From the NCBI RefSeq assembly GCF_019048065.1, contig NZ_CP077291.1, positions 3,348,001 through 3,412,000 on the forward strand: 64,000 bases of DNA, in the 5' to 3' direction. The notes beneath the pieces were generated by a model, which was given only the letters and a program-made list of their open reading frames with translations, was not told where the DNA came from and did no database searches. Positions 1 through 9,974 of this stretch are shown here, one piece after another. Numbering within the stretch: the first letter of the stretch is position 1; the number at the start of each line of letters is the position of its first letter. Origin of the DNA: Citrobacter farmeri (GTDB lineage Bacteria > Pseudomonadota > Gammaproteobacteria > Enterobacterales > Enterobacteriaceae). Position numbers and translations under genes: made by a program.

Positions 1-599
1 CCATTCATTCCCCAGTAACGCAGATGCGAGCCAACGCCAAGCGGCGTAAGCACGCGCTTCACCTTCGGCATTAATGCGGTGATGGTGGCGTAATCCAGAT
101 GGTCATAGTGATCGTGCGAAACGATCAGCAGATCGATCTCCGGCATCGCCTGTGCTGTCCACGGATACTCCCCGGCGAACGCTTTGTTGAGGAACGAAAA
201 CGGTGCGGCGTAACTGCTGAAAACCGGGTCGATCAGAATACGTTTGCCGCCCAGTTGCAGGTACCACGAGGAGTGCCCCAGCCAGATCAGGGTATTCTGC
301 TCAACCGGCAGGCTGGCAAGATCGGTGGCAACCAGGGGTAATGGCCGGGCTGGTCGCGCATTGTCGCGCTTCGCGACCAGAAACTCCCACCATGCCGCGA
401 ACATACTTTTGTTTCCGGTATAGCCCGGCGTTGGCACCTGATTATGAAATTGTCCGTCACGGTAGTTCGCAGATTGCTCTACCTGACTAAGCTCAGCACC
501 CTGCGGTGCCTGGCCGAAGCCCGCATTGAGGACAAACGGTAACGTTGCTGCACTGGCAATGAGCATAATAACGACCACACAAACGGAGAGAGGCTTCAT
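1..599 (-). CDS. romA: RomA-type metallo-beta-lactamase-fold protein (3' end outside window)
   Basis: Only the first 199 codons are present; the gene runs off the left edge. The start ATG (597-599 on the complement) opens a hydrophobic leader (KPLSVCVVVIMLIASAA), so the product is probably exported or membrane anchored. A metallo-beta-lactamase metal motif HDHYDHLD is visible around residue 160, preceded by the strand IDLLIVSHD. The family is the RomA/UlaG-like hydrolases, whose substrate is unknown. The gene is divergent from ramR across a perfect RamR operator, the known romA-ramA arrangement of Klebsiella, Enterobacter and Citrobacter. ramA would lie just beyond the window edge, which is inference. 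The gene is confidently MBL-fold; the name romA rests on context. Confidence 0.8.
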   Translation of the reverse strand, partial: MKPLSVCVVVIMLIASAATLPFVLNAGFGQAPQGAELSQVEQSANYRDGQFHNQVPTPGYTGNKSMFAAWWEFLVAKRDNARPARPLPLVATDLASLPVEQNTLIWLGHSSWYLQLGGKRILIDPVFSSYAAPFSFLNKAFAGEYPWTAQAMPEIDLLIVSHDHYDHLDYATITALMPKVKRVLTPLGVGSHLRYWGMN

Positions 600-655
600 A
601 TCCTGACCTGTAAAACGCGCTCCGGTCCGATGGTTTGCGCGGCTGACTCTTGATT

Positions 656-675
656 ATGAGTGAGTAAGCACTCAT
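656..675. promoter_or_regulatory. RamR operator
   Basis: A perfect inverted repeat, ATGAGTG-N6-CACTCAT (arms 656-662 and 669-675), lies between the divergent romA and ramR genes. It matches the RamR-binding palindrome described upstream of ramA in Salmonella. It sits 57 bp before the romA start and 117 bp before ramR, so it can repress the romA(-ramA) promoter and possibly ramR itself. Confidence 0.85.
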
Positions 676-791
676 TATAGAAATCGGAAGTTTCGCGTCA
701 AGATGATTTTCAATCTTTGACATTCACCGTTGCGGCGCTGCAAAGGCCGTGTTTCAATCACCTTTTTAGACAATCTTAAGGGTAAAGTGTA

Positions 792-1373
792 GTGGCTCGT
801 CCGAAGAGTGAAGACAAAAAACAGGCATTACTGGAGGCTGCAACCACAGCTATTGCGCAATCCGGGATCGCGGCATCTACCGCTGTGATAGCCCGCAACG
901 CAGGCGTGGCGGAAGGAACGTTGTTTCGCTATTTCGCGACCAAAGACGAGTTAATCAACGAACTTTATCTTCATCTTAAGCAGAGCCTTTGTCAGTCGCT
1001 GATCGAGAACCTCGATCGTTCACTGACGGATACCAAAGTGCTGACCTTTTACATCTGGAGCAGCTATATCAGTTGGGGTCTCAACCATACGCAGGGACAT
1101 CGCGCCATTCGCCAGTTAGCGGTCAGCGAAAAAATCACCAAAGAGACGGAACAGAAAGCCGACGATCTGTTTCCCGAGCTACGCGATCTCTGCCACCGTT
1201 CGGTGCTGCCGGTCTTTATGTCCGATGAGTATCGCGCCTTCGGCGATGCGCTGTTTTTAACGTTAGCGGAAACGACGATGGAATTTGCCGCTCGCGAACC
1301 GGCTCGTGCCAGCGAATTTATCTCCCTGGGCTTTGAAGCGATGTGGCGCGCCCTCACCCGTGAGGAAGCATAA
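792..1373 (+). CDS. ramR: TetR-family repressor RamR
   Basis: RamR represses ramA, the AraC-type activator of acrAB-tolC efflux and multidrug tolerance; loss-of-function changes in ramR are a known route to resistance in Salmonella and Klebsiella. This is a 193-residue protein with a GTG start. The N-terminal TetR helix-turn-helix is clear (residues about 10-55, including [22 protein letters not shown]), followed by an all-helical ligand-binding domain. The family's usual length is about 190 residues, so the gene looks intact. It is followed by ybdF with a TAATG stop/start overlap, and its operator lies immediately upstream. RamR is more likely than another TetR member because of the romA neighbour and the exact operator. 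Confidence 0.9.
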   Translation: MARPKSEDKKQALLEAATTAIAQSGIAASTAVIARNAGVAEGTLFRYFATKDELINELYLHLKQSLCQSLIENLDRSLTDTKVLTFYIWSSYISWGLNHTQGHRAIRQLAVSEKITKETEQKADDLFPELRDLCHRSVLPVFMSDEYRAFGDALFLTLAETTMEFAAREPARASEFISLGFEAMWRALTREEA

Positions 1374-1741
1374 TGGACGAAAAAACGCTGTATGATTGCG
1401 CGCGCCGTCTGGCGCTGGCGTTTCCGTTTACTGAGCACTGCTGGCCGTTTGGTCCGGAGTACGACGTGTTTAAAGTCGGCGGCAAGATCTTTATGATCGT
1501 TACCGAATTTAACCGCCGCGCGGTGATAAATCTGAAAGCCAATCCGGAAAAATCGCTGCTAAATCAGCAAATTTACCCGAGCATTACCCCCGGTTACCAT
1601 ATGAACAAAAAGCACTGGATTTCTGTCGCCCCCGGCGATGACATCAGTGAGTCATTACTGGAAGAACTGGTCAATGATTCGTGGAATTTAGTGGTCGATG
1701 GCCTGGCCAAACGCGACCAAAAACGGATCCGCCCCACCTGA
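1373..1741 (+). CDS. ybdF: MmcQ/YjbR-family protein YbdF
   Basis: A 122-residue protein of the MmcQ/YjbR family, whose members adopt a CyaY-like alpha/beta fold and are often described as possible DNA-binding proteins; the cellular role is unknown. Family hallmarks include the early [17 protein letters not shown] segment, the KANPE strand, and the [12 protein letters not shown] loop. The ATG overlaps the ramR stop codon by one base, so the two are probably co-transcribed and translationally coupled. ybdF next to nfsB and mscM is the E. coli order. It appears complete. Confidence 0.88.
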   Translation: MDEKTLYDCARRLALAFPFTEHCWPFGPEYDVFKVGGKIFMIVTEFNRRAVINLKANPEKSLLNQQIYPSITPGYHMNKKHWISVAPGDDISESLLEELVNDSWNLVVDGLAKRDQKRIRPT

Positions 1742-1839
1742 TTGGTCGTGAAAGCCGATAACTGTTTTCGCATTTTCTCTCTTATCATCATCCAGAGAAC
1801 CTTGTACCCTGCGGGTATTAAAACCAACCGGGAGTAGTT

Positions 1840-2493
1840 ATGGATATCATTTCAGTGGCCTTAAAGCGTCACTCCACCAAGGCATTCGACCCTAGTAAAA
1901 AACTGACCGCTGAAGAAGCAGAAAAAATCAAAACGCTGCTGCAGTTCAGCCCGTCCAGCACTAACTCTCAGCCGTGGCACTTTATCGTTGCCAGCACAGA
2001 GGAAGGCAAAGCGCGCGTGGCAAAATCTGCTGCCGGTAACTATGTCTTCAACGAGCGTAAAATGCGCGATGCCTCGCATGTTGTGGTGTTTTGCGCCAAA
2101 ACGGCAATGGACGATGCGTGGCTGGAGCGCGTGGTTGATCAGGAAGAGGCCGATGGTCGTTTTGCTTCTGCTGAAGCAAAAGCCGCCAACCACAAAGGTC
2201 GTACATTCTTTGCCGACATGCACCGTAAAGATCTGAAAGATGACGCGCACTGGATGGCAAAACAGGTTTATCTGAACGTCGGTAATTTCCTGTTAGGCGT
2301 AGGCGCACTGGGTCTGGATGCAGTCCCAATCGAAGGGTTCGACGCCGCCATTCTCGATGCGGAATTTGGCTTGAAAGAAAAAGGCTTCACCAGTGTGGTC
2401 GTAGTGCCTGTGGGTCATCACAGCGTCGAAGATTTCAACGCGTCGCTGCCTAAATCGCGCCTGCCGCTGGAAACCACGCTGACAGAGGTGTAA
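1840..2493 (+). CDS. nfsB: Oxygen-insensitive NAD(P)H nitroreductase / dihydropteridine reductase
   Basis: A cytoplasmic FMN flavoenzyme that reduces nitroaromatics (nitrofurans, for example) by two electrons, along with quinones and dihydropteridine. At 217 residues it is exactly the length of E. coli NfsB and nearly collinear with it from [16 protein letters not shown] to LTEV. The nitroreductase FMN-binding RHSTK segment is at residues 10-14, with [12 protein letters not shown] at about 38 and [11 protein letters not shown] in the second half. GGGAG (about 1830-1834) is a good ribosome site. A strong hairpin terminator follows at 2529. In E. coli nfsB belongs to the MarA/SoxS/Rob regulon; I did not locate a convincing marbox here. 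Confidence 0.96.
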   Translation: MDIISVALKRHSTKAFDPSKKLTAEEAEKIKTLLQFSPSSTNSQPWHFIVASTEEGKARVAKSAAGNYVFNERKMRDASHVVVFCAKTAMDDAWLERVVDQEEADGRFASAEAKAANHKGRTFFADMHRKDLKDDAHWMAKQVYLNVGNFLLGVGALGLDAVPIEGFDAAILDAEFGLKEKGFTSVVVVPVGHHSVEDFNASLPKSRLPLETTLTEV

Positions 2494-2528
2494 TTCAGCC
2501 AGCGCCCTCCGTTTGCATAATTTCCCCT

Positions 2529-3816
<1,288 letters not shown>

Positions 3817-3817
3817 A

Positions 3818-4789
3818 TCAGGTACTGGCGCGCGAAATAAAGCGCCAGTCCATCATAACCCTTTCCGTTGGCGCATCCGGATTATTAATTTTGTTTAACA
3901 GTAACGTGACCGCCTTGCGGCCAATCTCTCGTGACGGTTGTTCAATGGTGGTGAGCGACACCATCTCAGAAAGTTCGGTGCCGTCGAACCCGACCACGGC
4001 GATATCCTGCGGTACGCGGAGTCCCGCCTGCTCAATAGCGCGTAGCGCCCCAGCCGCCAGCGTATCGGAAACGGCAAACACCGCATCCGGCGGGTTGTCT
4101 TTCAGTAGCGTTTGCATCGCCGCCATCCCGGCCGCTGAGCTGAGGTCGCTGGCATATTCCACCGCCTGATAGTCCAGATCGCGCAGATGAATCACGCTCC
4201 TGTAACCACGTTCGCGCAGACGGGCATATTTGTAGCTTAAGTCGTGATTAATTAAGGCAATCCTCGTACGCCCGCTATCAACAAGCTGGCTTACCACGTA
4301 CTGCGATGCATCCACATCGTTGATCCCAACGCAGGAAACCGTCCCCGCGTCGGCATACTCAGCACACTGAACCCAGGCTGCGTTACCAATTAACTCGGCA
4401 AGCTCCGGCAATCGGGAAAATGCATCCATGGTGATAATACCGTCGACGATTTTCCCCGACAGCAGGCTTAATCCCGAACGGGAACGCTCGATATCAGAAC
4501 CCGAATTGCACAACAGAATACGGTAGCCGTTTTTCTCGGCTTCGGCTTCAATACCCTTAACCACCTCCGCGCAGAACGGGTTAGCGATGTTGGACACCAT
4601 CACCAGAATCATATGGCTGCGCGCGGTGCGAAGTTGACGTGCCAGCAGATTGGGCTGGTAGTTGCTCTCCTTGATTGCCTGCAAAACCCGCTCACGGTTT
4701 TTCGCTTTAACGCTGTCGCTATTGTTCAACACGCGCGACACCGTCGCCACCGAAACCCCGGCCAACTGAGCGATTTTCTGAATAGACAT
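3818..4789 (-). CDS. LacI-family transcriptional regulator of the adjacent sugar operon
   Basis: A 323-residue LacI/GalR regulator. The N-terminal helix-turn-helix (IQKIAQLAGVSVATVSRVLNN) and the hinge helix (NLLARQLRT) that fits the operator minor groove are both intact. The rest is a periplasmic-binding-protein-like effector domain (from MILVMVSNIANPF through VVGFDGTELSEM to the end). It is the last gene of a four-gene minus-strand cluster and is separated from the dehydrogenase gene by a strong hairpin. Two identical palindromes with a central CG upstream of the first gene are its probable operators. The effector is unknown but is presumably the sugar or a catabolic intermediate handled by the cluster. 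No E. coli K-12 gene occupies this position. Confidence 0.9.
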   Translation of the reverse strand: MSIQKIAQLAGVSVATVSRVLNNSDSVKAKNRERVLQAIKESNYQPNLLARQLRTARSHMILVMVSNIANPFCAEVVKGIEAEAEKNGYRILLCNSGSDIERSRSGLSLLSGKIVDGIITMDAFSRLPELAELIGNAAWVQCAEYADAGTVSCVGINDVDASQYVVSQLVDSGRTRIALINHDLSYKYARLRERGYRSVIHLRDLDYQAVEYASDLSSAAGMAAMQTLLKDNPPDAVFAVSDTLAAGALRAIEQAGLRVPQDIAVVGFDGTELSEMVSLTTIEQPSREIGRKAVTLLLNKINNPDAPTERVMMDWRFISRAST

Positions 4790-4838
4790 AACGACGACAC
4801 ATCCTGCGGTTAGCGTTTTATGCAGGCTATCATAAATT

Positions 4839-4862
4839 CGTTGCCCGGCGAACCGGGCAACG
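4839..4862 (-). terminator. Hairpin between the dehydrogenase and LacI genes (attenuator or partial terminator)
   Basis: A perfect 10-bp stem (CGTTGCCCGG / CCGGGCAACG) closes a tetraloop that reads TTCG on the transcribed minus strand, starting 2 nt past the dehydrogenase stop. The downstream sequence is AATTTATGAT rather than a clean U-tract. It may reduce, rather than stop, expression of the regulator gene or protect the upstream mRNA. Confidence 0.7.
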
Positions 4863-4864
4863 CG

Positions 4865-6007
4865 TCATCGCTCAACGCGTACCCAGCGCTGTTGCTGATG
4901 GCTTTTCAGTATTGCATCAATGATATACATCACATTCGCGCCGTCGCGGAAGGTGGCAAACTGTGGCGTTTTTGCCATTTTGCCTGCCTGAACGGCACGG
5001 TAGAACTGCACCATCATATTTTTGAAGGCGTCGGGCCAGCCTTCACTATGCCCACCGGGGAAATGGGCGCTGTCGGCGACATCGCGGTTCATTAGGGAAG
5101 GATCATCTGTCAGGATCTGATTCGCCTGCTCGCGATGCCCCACCCACAGCTGCTGCGGCACCTCCTGATCCCACGCCACGGACTGCTCGCTACCGTTGAT
5201 TTCAAACGTCAGGCCATTTTTATGCCCGGCGCTCACCTGTGAAACGCGAAAACTGCCCTTGCTGCCATCATCAAAGCGGAGCAGCACGGAGCCGAAATCT
5301 TCCGTCTTCACCGGTTTATCTTCATACCGGGCGTTCGGGTCATGAGCAAAGGTCTGGTTACCCGCGACATTCGCCTTGCGCGTCGGCCAGACGATCGCGA
5401 GGTCGGCCATCACCTCCGTGATGCGTCGTCCGGTGACAAACTGCACCGTATCGCACCAGTGGGAACCAATATCCGCCACGGCACGCGACGCCCCGCCGAG
5501 TGCCGACTCCACCCGCCAGTTGTAGTCAGTTTCCAGCAGCATCCAGTCCTGCAGATAGCTACCATGGGCGGCAAACAGTCGCCCGATGCTTCCTGCGCGC
5601 ATCATGCTGGCCGCCTGACGCACCATCGCAAACTGGCGATAGACAAAGCTGACGCCGTGCACCACGCCAGCCTCTTCCGCCAGCGCCACCAGCTCGCGCG
5701 CCTCTTCTGGCGTCATGCACAGCGGCTTTTCAGAGAAGACATGCTTGCCTGCCCGCAAGATCTGCCGGTTGATCTGCGCATGCAGATGATTTGGCGTGCA
5801 GTTATGCACTACCTGCAGATTCGGATGCGCAAGCAGTTCCTCAACGCTGCCGTAGGCATACGGCACGTTCAGCGCCAGAGCTTTTTCCTGCGCCCGGGAA
5901 AGACTCCCGTCGCACAGCGCCACCACCTGCACAAAGCCGAGTCGACGCAGCGCTTCAATATGTGCAGGACCGATAAATCCGCTGCCAATAATGCCGACGT
6001 TAATCAT
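4865..6007 (-). CDS. Gfo/Idh/MocA-family sugar dehydrogenase
   Basis: A 380-residue NAD(P)-dependent oxidoreductase. It has the N-terminal Rossmann motif GIIGSGFIG (residues 5-13), the family EKPLCMT segment with its catalytic-region lysine, and a C-terminal alpha/beta domain. The ATG at 6007 is chosen because GGAGGTGCC precedes it and it overlaps the upstream isomerase gene by 8 bp; an earlier in-frame start would add 32 residues with no homology look. Enzymes of this family oxidise sugars, often at C3. Pairing with a xylose-isomerase-like epimerase recalls the E. coli YcjS/YcjR 3-ketoglycoside pair, but the substrate here is not known. Confidence 0.88.
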   Translation of the reverse strand: MINVGIIGSGFIGPAHIEALRRLGFVQVVALCDGSLSRAQEKALALNVPYAYGSVEELLAHPNLQVVHNCTPNHLHAQINRQILRAGKHVFSEKPLCMTPEEARELVALAEEAGVVHGVSFVYRQFAMVRQAASMMRAGSIGRLFAAHGSYLQDWMLLETDYNWRVESALGGASRAVADIGSHWCDTVQFVTGRRITEVMADLAIVWPTRKANVAGNQTFAHDPNARYEDKPVKTEDFGSVLLRFDDGSKGSFRVSQVSAGHKNGLTFEINGSEQSVAWDQEVPQQLWVGHREQANQILTDDPSLMNRDVADSAHFPGGHSEGWPDAFKNMMVQFYRAVQAGKMAKTPQFATFRDGANVMYIIDAILKSHQQQRWVRVER

Positions 6008-7025
6008 TGGCACCTCCGGCGGCAAAATCATCAAACGCCCGTGCGGAGACCGGAATGATATGACGGCGGATAAATTCGCTGCCTTCGCTGGCCCCGGTAT
6101 CACCGTCTTTCAGGCAGCACTCCCACTCCAGCACCGCCCAACCGTCAAAATCATACTGCGTCAGCTTACTGAAAATACCGTTGAAGTCGATCTGCCCGTC
6201 ACCCAGCGAGCGGAAGCGACCGGCCCGGTTAATCCACGACTGATAGCCACCGTATATCCCGCTGCGCCCGTTCGCCCGGAACTCTGCATCCTTCACGTGA
6301 AACGCTTTGATACGCGAGTGATAGATATCGATAAAGGCCAGGTAATCCATCTGTTGCAACAGCATATGGCTGGGATCATAGAGAATGTTGCAGCGCGGAT
6401 GGTTATCCAGAAGATGCAAGAAACGCTCGAACGTGACGCCATCATGCAAATCTTCCCCTGGATGCAGCTCAAAACAGACGTCCACCCCGTGCGCATCGAA
6501 GATATCCAGAATCGGTCGCCAGCGGTTTGCCAGTTCACTGAATGCTTCCTGAAAACGCGCTTCATTGTGTGGCGGCCACGGGTAGAAAAACGGCCAGGCC
6601 AGCGAACCGGAGAACGTCGCATGCGCGCGGAGCCCCAGCTTTGCCGATGCAGCGGCTGCCTGTTTCAGCCTCTGCGCGGCCCACGCCCGGCGTACCCTAT
6701 CGTTGCCGCGTACTTCCGCTGGCGCAAAGTGGTCAAAGGCGTCGCTGTAGACCGGGCTTACCGCCATCAGTTGCCCTTCCAGATGGGTCGATAGTTCGCT
6801 GATGACCAGACCGTGCTCCGCCAGTTTACCGTTTATGTCATCGCAATAGGCCTGACTCTGCGCTGCCTTTGCCAGATCGAAAATAGGCGGCTGATGACAA
6901 GGGATCTGCACCGCTTTATAGCCCTTGTCAGCCGCCCAACCCGCCAGTCCGTCCAGCGAGTTAAACGGCGCTTGCTCCCCAATAAACTGCGTCAGAAAAA
7001 TACCCGGCCCCTTAATCGTCCTCAT
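6000..7025 (-). CDS. Sugar phosphate isomerase/epimerase (xylose isomerase-like TIM barrel)
   Basis: A 341-residue member of the AP-endonuclease-2/xylose-isomerase-like TIM-barrel family. Probable metal ligands occur in the typical places: the glutamate in CFELHPGED (about residues 190-200), the DPSH segment, the histidine in KAFHVKDAE, and the glutamate in AVLEWECCLKD near the end. Relatives act as sugar isomerases, epimerases or 3-keto-glycoside-processing enzymes. It lies 15 bp after the transporter gene and overlaps the dehydrogenase gene by 8 bp, so the three are one transcription unit. The exact reaction cannot be read from the sequence. Confidence 0.87.
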   Translation of the reverse strand: MRTIKGPGIFLTQFIGEQAPFNSLDGLAGWAADKGYKAVQIPCHQPPIFDLAKAAQSQAYCDDINGKLAEHGLVISELSTHLEGQLMAVSPVYSDAFDHFAPAEVRGNDRVRRAWAAQRLKQAAAASAKLGLRAHATFSGSLAWPFFYPWPPHNEARFQEAFSELANRWRPILDIFDAHGVDVCFELHPGEDLHDGVTFERFLHLLDNHPRCNILYDPSHMLLQQMDYLAFIDIYHSRIKAFHVKDAEFRANGRSGIYGGYQSWINRAGRFRSLGDGQIDFNGIFSKLTQYDFDGWAVLEWECCLKDGDTGASEGSEFIRRHIIPVSARAFDDFAAGGAND

Positions 7026-7040
7026 ACCACCTCCAGAAAA

Positions 7041-8279
7041 TTACGCCTTGTCATCGTCATATTTGAACGAGAACAGGAAAATCAGTGCAATCACCGCAGC
7101 CGCCACCGCCGGGATCCACCAGAATGTCACCCACGCCTGCGGCACGGTTTGTCCGGCGACCAACCGGTTATACAGCGCGCCGGAGATCTGCGATCCCAGC
7201 AGCATCCCAATACCGTAGGTGAACATCACGATCATGCTCTGCGCCTGGCCTTTTACCTTTTCACCCGCCACGCGGTCGGTGTAGATAAAGCCGACAACAA
7301 AGAAAAAGTCATAGCACACACCGTGCAGCAGAATGCCGAGATACAGCAGGAAGCGCCCCTCTTCACTCACGCCAAGCGCAAAAAACGCATAGCGAACGAA
7401 CCATGCCAGCATGCCGATCAGCAGCATGTACTTCACGCCCAGACGACGGAACAGCAGCGGGATCACCAACATGAAGAAGATTTCTGACATCTGCCCGAAC
7501 GACATCGCGGTGCTAACGTCCGCAATACCGGCATCCGCCAGATAAGAGGCGGTGTAAGCGTAATAGGTGCCGAGTGGCACTGAGATCAACATCGCGCAAA
7601 GCGAAAAGATAAAGAAATGACGCGTTTTGAGCAGCGCAAACGCATCGGCACAGAACAGATCGCGCACCTGTATTGGAAGTCCTTTCGCAGGGGCTGGCGT
7701 ATGCGGCAACGTCAGGCTATACACCGCCAGAACCACGGAACTAACCGCCGCTACCTGGAAGATGGTAATGCTGGACGCCACGCCGGTGACGCCAATGAAA
7801 ATCCCTGCCACGATCCAACCGATCGTGCCGAACACGCGCACCACCGGGAAGGTTTTATCAACATTCGTCAGGCTGTGAAACGCAATGTTATTGGTCAGCG
7901 CCAGCGTTGGCATATAGCACAGCGTATAGCCGAACAGCAGGCTAATCAGCAGCGCCCCATTTTGAGCAATCAATGCCCCAGGCACAAACCACAAAATCAC
8001 CGCCCCGGCCAGATGCATCACCGCCATCACCTTTTGTGAAGCAAAGAAGCGATCCACCAGCATACCGAGCACAAACGGCGAAAGGATGGAGGCGATCGGC
8101 CCTGCGGAAAATGCATCGCCAATCAGCAAAGACATATCGTGTTGCGTCATAACCAGGCCGAGCGTCACCGACCAACTCCCCCAGATAAAAAACTGTAAGA
8201 ACATCATCAGCGACAGTCGGGGTACCAGCAGCCGGTGCTGCCCTATCGCCTTTCCACTACTTTCCGTTGTTGACACCAT
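7041..8279 (-). CDS. MFS transporter of the nucleoside:H+ symporter type
   Basis: A 412-residue, 12-helix inner-membrane protein of the major facilitator superfamily, resembling the NupG/XapB nucleoside:H+ symporter group (N-terminal LSLMMFLQFFIWGSWSVTLG, then FGQMSEIFFMLVIPLLFRRLG). Some members of this group sit in sugar operons and carry glycosides rather than nucleosides, and the isomerase/dehydrogenase neighbours favour that here; this is inference. The ATG has GAGG 7 bases upstream. It is first in the operon, 21 bp downstream of the nearer of two LacI-type palindromes. Confidence 0.88.
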   Translation of the reverse strand: MVSTTESSGKAIGQHRLLVPRLSLMMFLQFFIWGSWSVTLGLVMTQHDMSLLIGDAFSAGPIASILSPFVLGMLVDRFFASQKVMAVMHLAGAVILWFVPGALIAQNGALLISLLFGYTLCYMPTLALTNNIAFHSLTNVDKTFPVVRVFGTIGWIVAGIFIGVTGVASSITIFQVAAVSSVVLAVYSLTLPHTPAPAKGLPIQVRDLFCADAFALLKTRHFFIFSLCAMLISVPLGTYYAYTASYLADAGIADVSTAMSFGQMSEIFFMLVIPLLFRRLGVKYMLLIGMLAWFVRYAFFALGVSEEGRFLLYLGILLHGVCYDFFFVVGFIYTDRVAGEKVKGQAQSMIVMFTYGIGMLLGSQISGALYNRLVAGQTVPQAWVTFWWIPAVAAAVIALIFLFSFKYDDDKA

Positions 8280-8300
8280 TTTGAGCCTCGCCTTTAAAAA

Positions 8301-8312
8301 GTAATCGATTAC
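8301..8312. promoter_or_regulatory. LacI-type operator, promoter-proximal copy
   Basis: A perfect 12-bp palindrome GTAATCGATTAC with the central CG typical of LacI/GalR operators, 21 bp upstream of the transporter start. An identical copy lies 32 bp further upstream. The probable ligand is the LacI-family product of 3818-4789. Confidence 0.75.
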
Positions 8313-8332
8313 AAACTGCCATCAGATGAAAA

Positions 8333-8344
8333 GTAATCGATTAC
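8333..8344. promoter_or_regulatory. LacI-type operator, distal copy
   Basis: A second exact copy of GTAATCGATTAC, with centre-to-centre distance of 32 bp (about three helical turns) from the first. That places both sites on the same DNA face and would allow cooperative binding. Confidence 0.75.
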
Positions 8345-8431
8345 AAAATAAAGATCCTGTCGATCGAAACAGAATTGAGAGAAGCATCACGATAAAGGTG
8401 GAAAGAGATACTGGCAGATGGGGCGTTTTGT

Positions 8432-8460
8432 AAGCCCGGTAAGTAAGGCACCACCGGGCA
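8432..8460 (-). repeat. REP-like palindrome downstream of pheP
   Basis: GCCCGGT (8434-8440) and ACCGGGC (8453-8459) form an imperfect palindrome of the REP type, 9 bp past the pheP stop. It probably stabilises the 3' end of the pheP mRNA or helps terminate it. Confidence 0.65.
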
Positions 8461-8469
8461 TCAACAGGG

Positions 8470-9858
8470 TTACTTTTTACGGGACAGCTTAAACGCTACA
8501 AACAGGAAGATGACCCACACCGGCAGCAACATGGCGGACAGACGCATGTCGTCGATAGTGCACATCAGCACGAGGATCATCCCCAGGAAGGCAATACAGA
8601 TGTAGTTCCCTGCCGGGTAGAGTAACGCCTTGAACTGGGTGTCGCGCCCTTTGCGACGCATCGCGGCACGAAAACGCAGATGCGCCAGACAGATCATGAT
8701 CCAGTTCAGCAGCAGCGTTGCCACCACCAGCGCCATCAGCAGGCCGAAAGCCGCTTTCGGCAGCAGGTAGTTAATCAGCACCACCAGCGAGGTGATAGCG
8801 CCAGAAAGCAGCAGCGAGTTCACCGGCACGCCACGACGGCTGACGCGGGTCAGAAACTTCGGCGCATTACCCTGCACGGACAGACCAAACAGCATACGGC
8901 TGTTGGAATAAACACCGCTGTTATAGACCGACAGGGAAGCTACAAGAATGACGAAATTGAGTGCAGAAGCCACCACGTTGCTGTTCAGATCGTGGAAAAT
9001 CATTACGAACGGGCTACTGTCGGATTTGACTTCTACCCACGGATAGAGCGCCAGTAAAACCACCAGCGAACCGATGTAGAACAGCAGAATACGATACACC
9101 ACCTGATTGACGGCTTTAGGAATGCTTTTATGCGGATCGCGTGCTTCCGCCGCGGTGATCCCAATAAGCTCCAGTCCGCCGAAGGAGAACATAATCACCG
9201 CCAGCGACAGGATCAGCCCCTTCCAGCCCGTCGCCAGGAAGCCACCGTGTTGCCACAGATTGTCGATGGTCGCCCGCTCGCCGCCGTGACCCGTAAACAG
9301 CAGCCACAGGCCAAAGCCGATCATGCCGATGATCGCCAGCACTTTAATGAGCGCAAACCAGAATTCGGTTTCGCCGTACAGACGAACGTTCACCAGGTTG
9401 ACGGCGTTAATGATAATAAAGAAGGCAGCGGCCCAGACCCAGGTGGGAATGTCGGGTAACCAGTACTGCATATAAATGCCGGCGGCAGTCAGTTCAGCCA
9501 TCCCGACCAGCACAAACATCACCCAGTAGTTCCAGCCCGACAGAAAACCCGCAAACGGTCCCCAGTATTTATAGGCAAAGTGAGCGAAAGAGCCCGATAC
9601 CGGCTCTTCGACGACCATTTCGCCGAGTTGGCGCATGATCAGAAAGGCAATAATGCCGGCGATGCCGTAACCCAGCAGTACTGCCGGACCCGCCATCTGA
9701 ATCGCCGGGCCGATCCCCAGAAACAATCCGGTACCAATCGCGCCGCCGAGGGCGATTAACTGAATGTGTCGATTTTGCAAACCACGTTGCAGCGTCGGAC
9801 TCTGTTCCGACGACGCTTCAGAACGACCGTTGCCTGAAGCGGATGACGCGTCTTTCAC
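8470..9858 (-). CDS. pheP: Phenylalanine-specific permease PheP
   Basis: An inner-membrane amino acid/H+ symporter of the APC superfamily with twelve predicted helices. It takes up phenylalanine with high affinity. At 462 residues it is 4 longer than E. coli PheP (458); the difference lies in the poorly conserved N-terminal tail (residues 1-25). From LQRGLQNRHIQLIALGGAIGTG onward it is nearly collinear with the E. coli protein, including the GMAELTAAGIYMQYW and SFGGLELIGITAAEARDP segments. In E. coli pheP follows cusA directly; here about 17 kb of other genes lie between them. A REP-like hairpin follows. Confidence 0.96.
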   Translation of the reverse strand: MKDASSASGNGRSEASSEQSPTLQRGLQNRHIQLIALGGAIGTGLFLGIGPAIQMAGPAVLLGYGIAGIIAFLIMRQLGEMVVEEPVSGSFAHFAYKYWGPFAGFLSGWNYWVMFVLVGMAELTAAGIYMQYWLPDIPTWVWAAAFFIIINAVNLVNVRLYGETEFWFALIKVLAIIGMIGFGLWLLFTGHGGERATIDNLWQHGGFLATGWKGLILSLAVIMFSFGGLELIGITAAEARDPHKSIPKAVNQVVYRILLFYIGSLVVLLALYPWVEVKSDSSPFVMIFHDLNSNVVASALNFVILVASLSVYNSGVYSNSRMLFGLSVQGNAPKFLTRVSRRGVPVNSLLLSGAITSLVVLINYLLPKAAFGLLMALVVATLLLNWIMICLAHLRFRAAMRRKGRDTQFKALLYPAGNYICIAFLGMILVLMCTIDDMRLSAMLLPVWVIFLFVAFKLSRKK

Positions 9859-9941
9859 GCCCTACCCCTGTCTCTTTTTTAGAAGGGGCACGTTTTAACA
9901 CTTCATGCTGGAGGTAGCAAGTTAAAGGCATGGGAATGGAT

Positions 9942-9957
9942 GGGGCATCCTTGCCCC
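9942..9957 (-). terminator. Short hairpin after the TonB-dependent receptor gene
   Basis: A 6-bp stem GGGGCA / TGCCCC with a 4-nt loop lies 18 bp past the receptor stop. No U-tract follows, so it is only a weak terminator candidate. Confidence 0.4.
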
Positions 9958-9974
9958 TGATAACGAGGTGGAAC

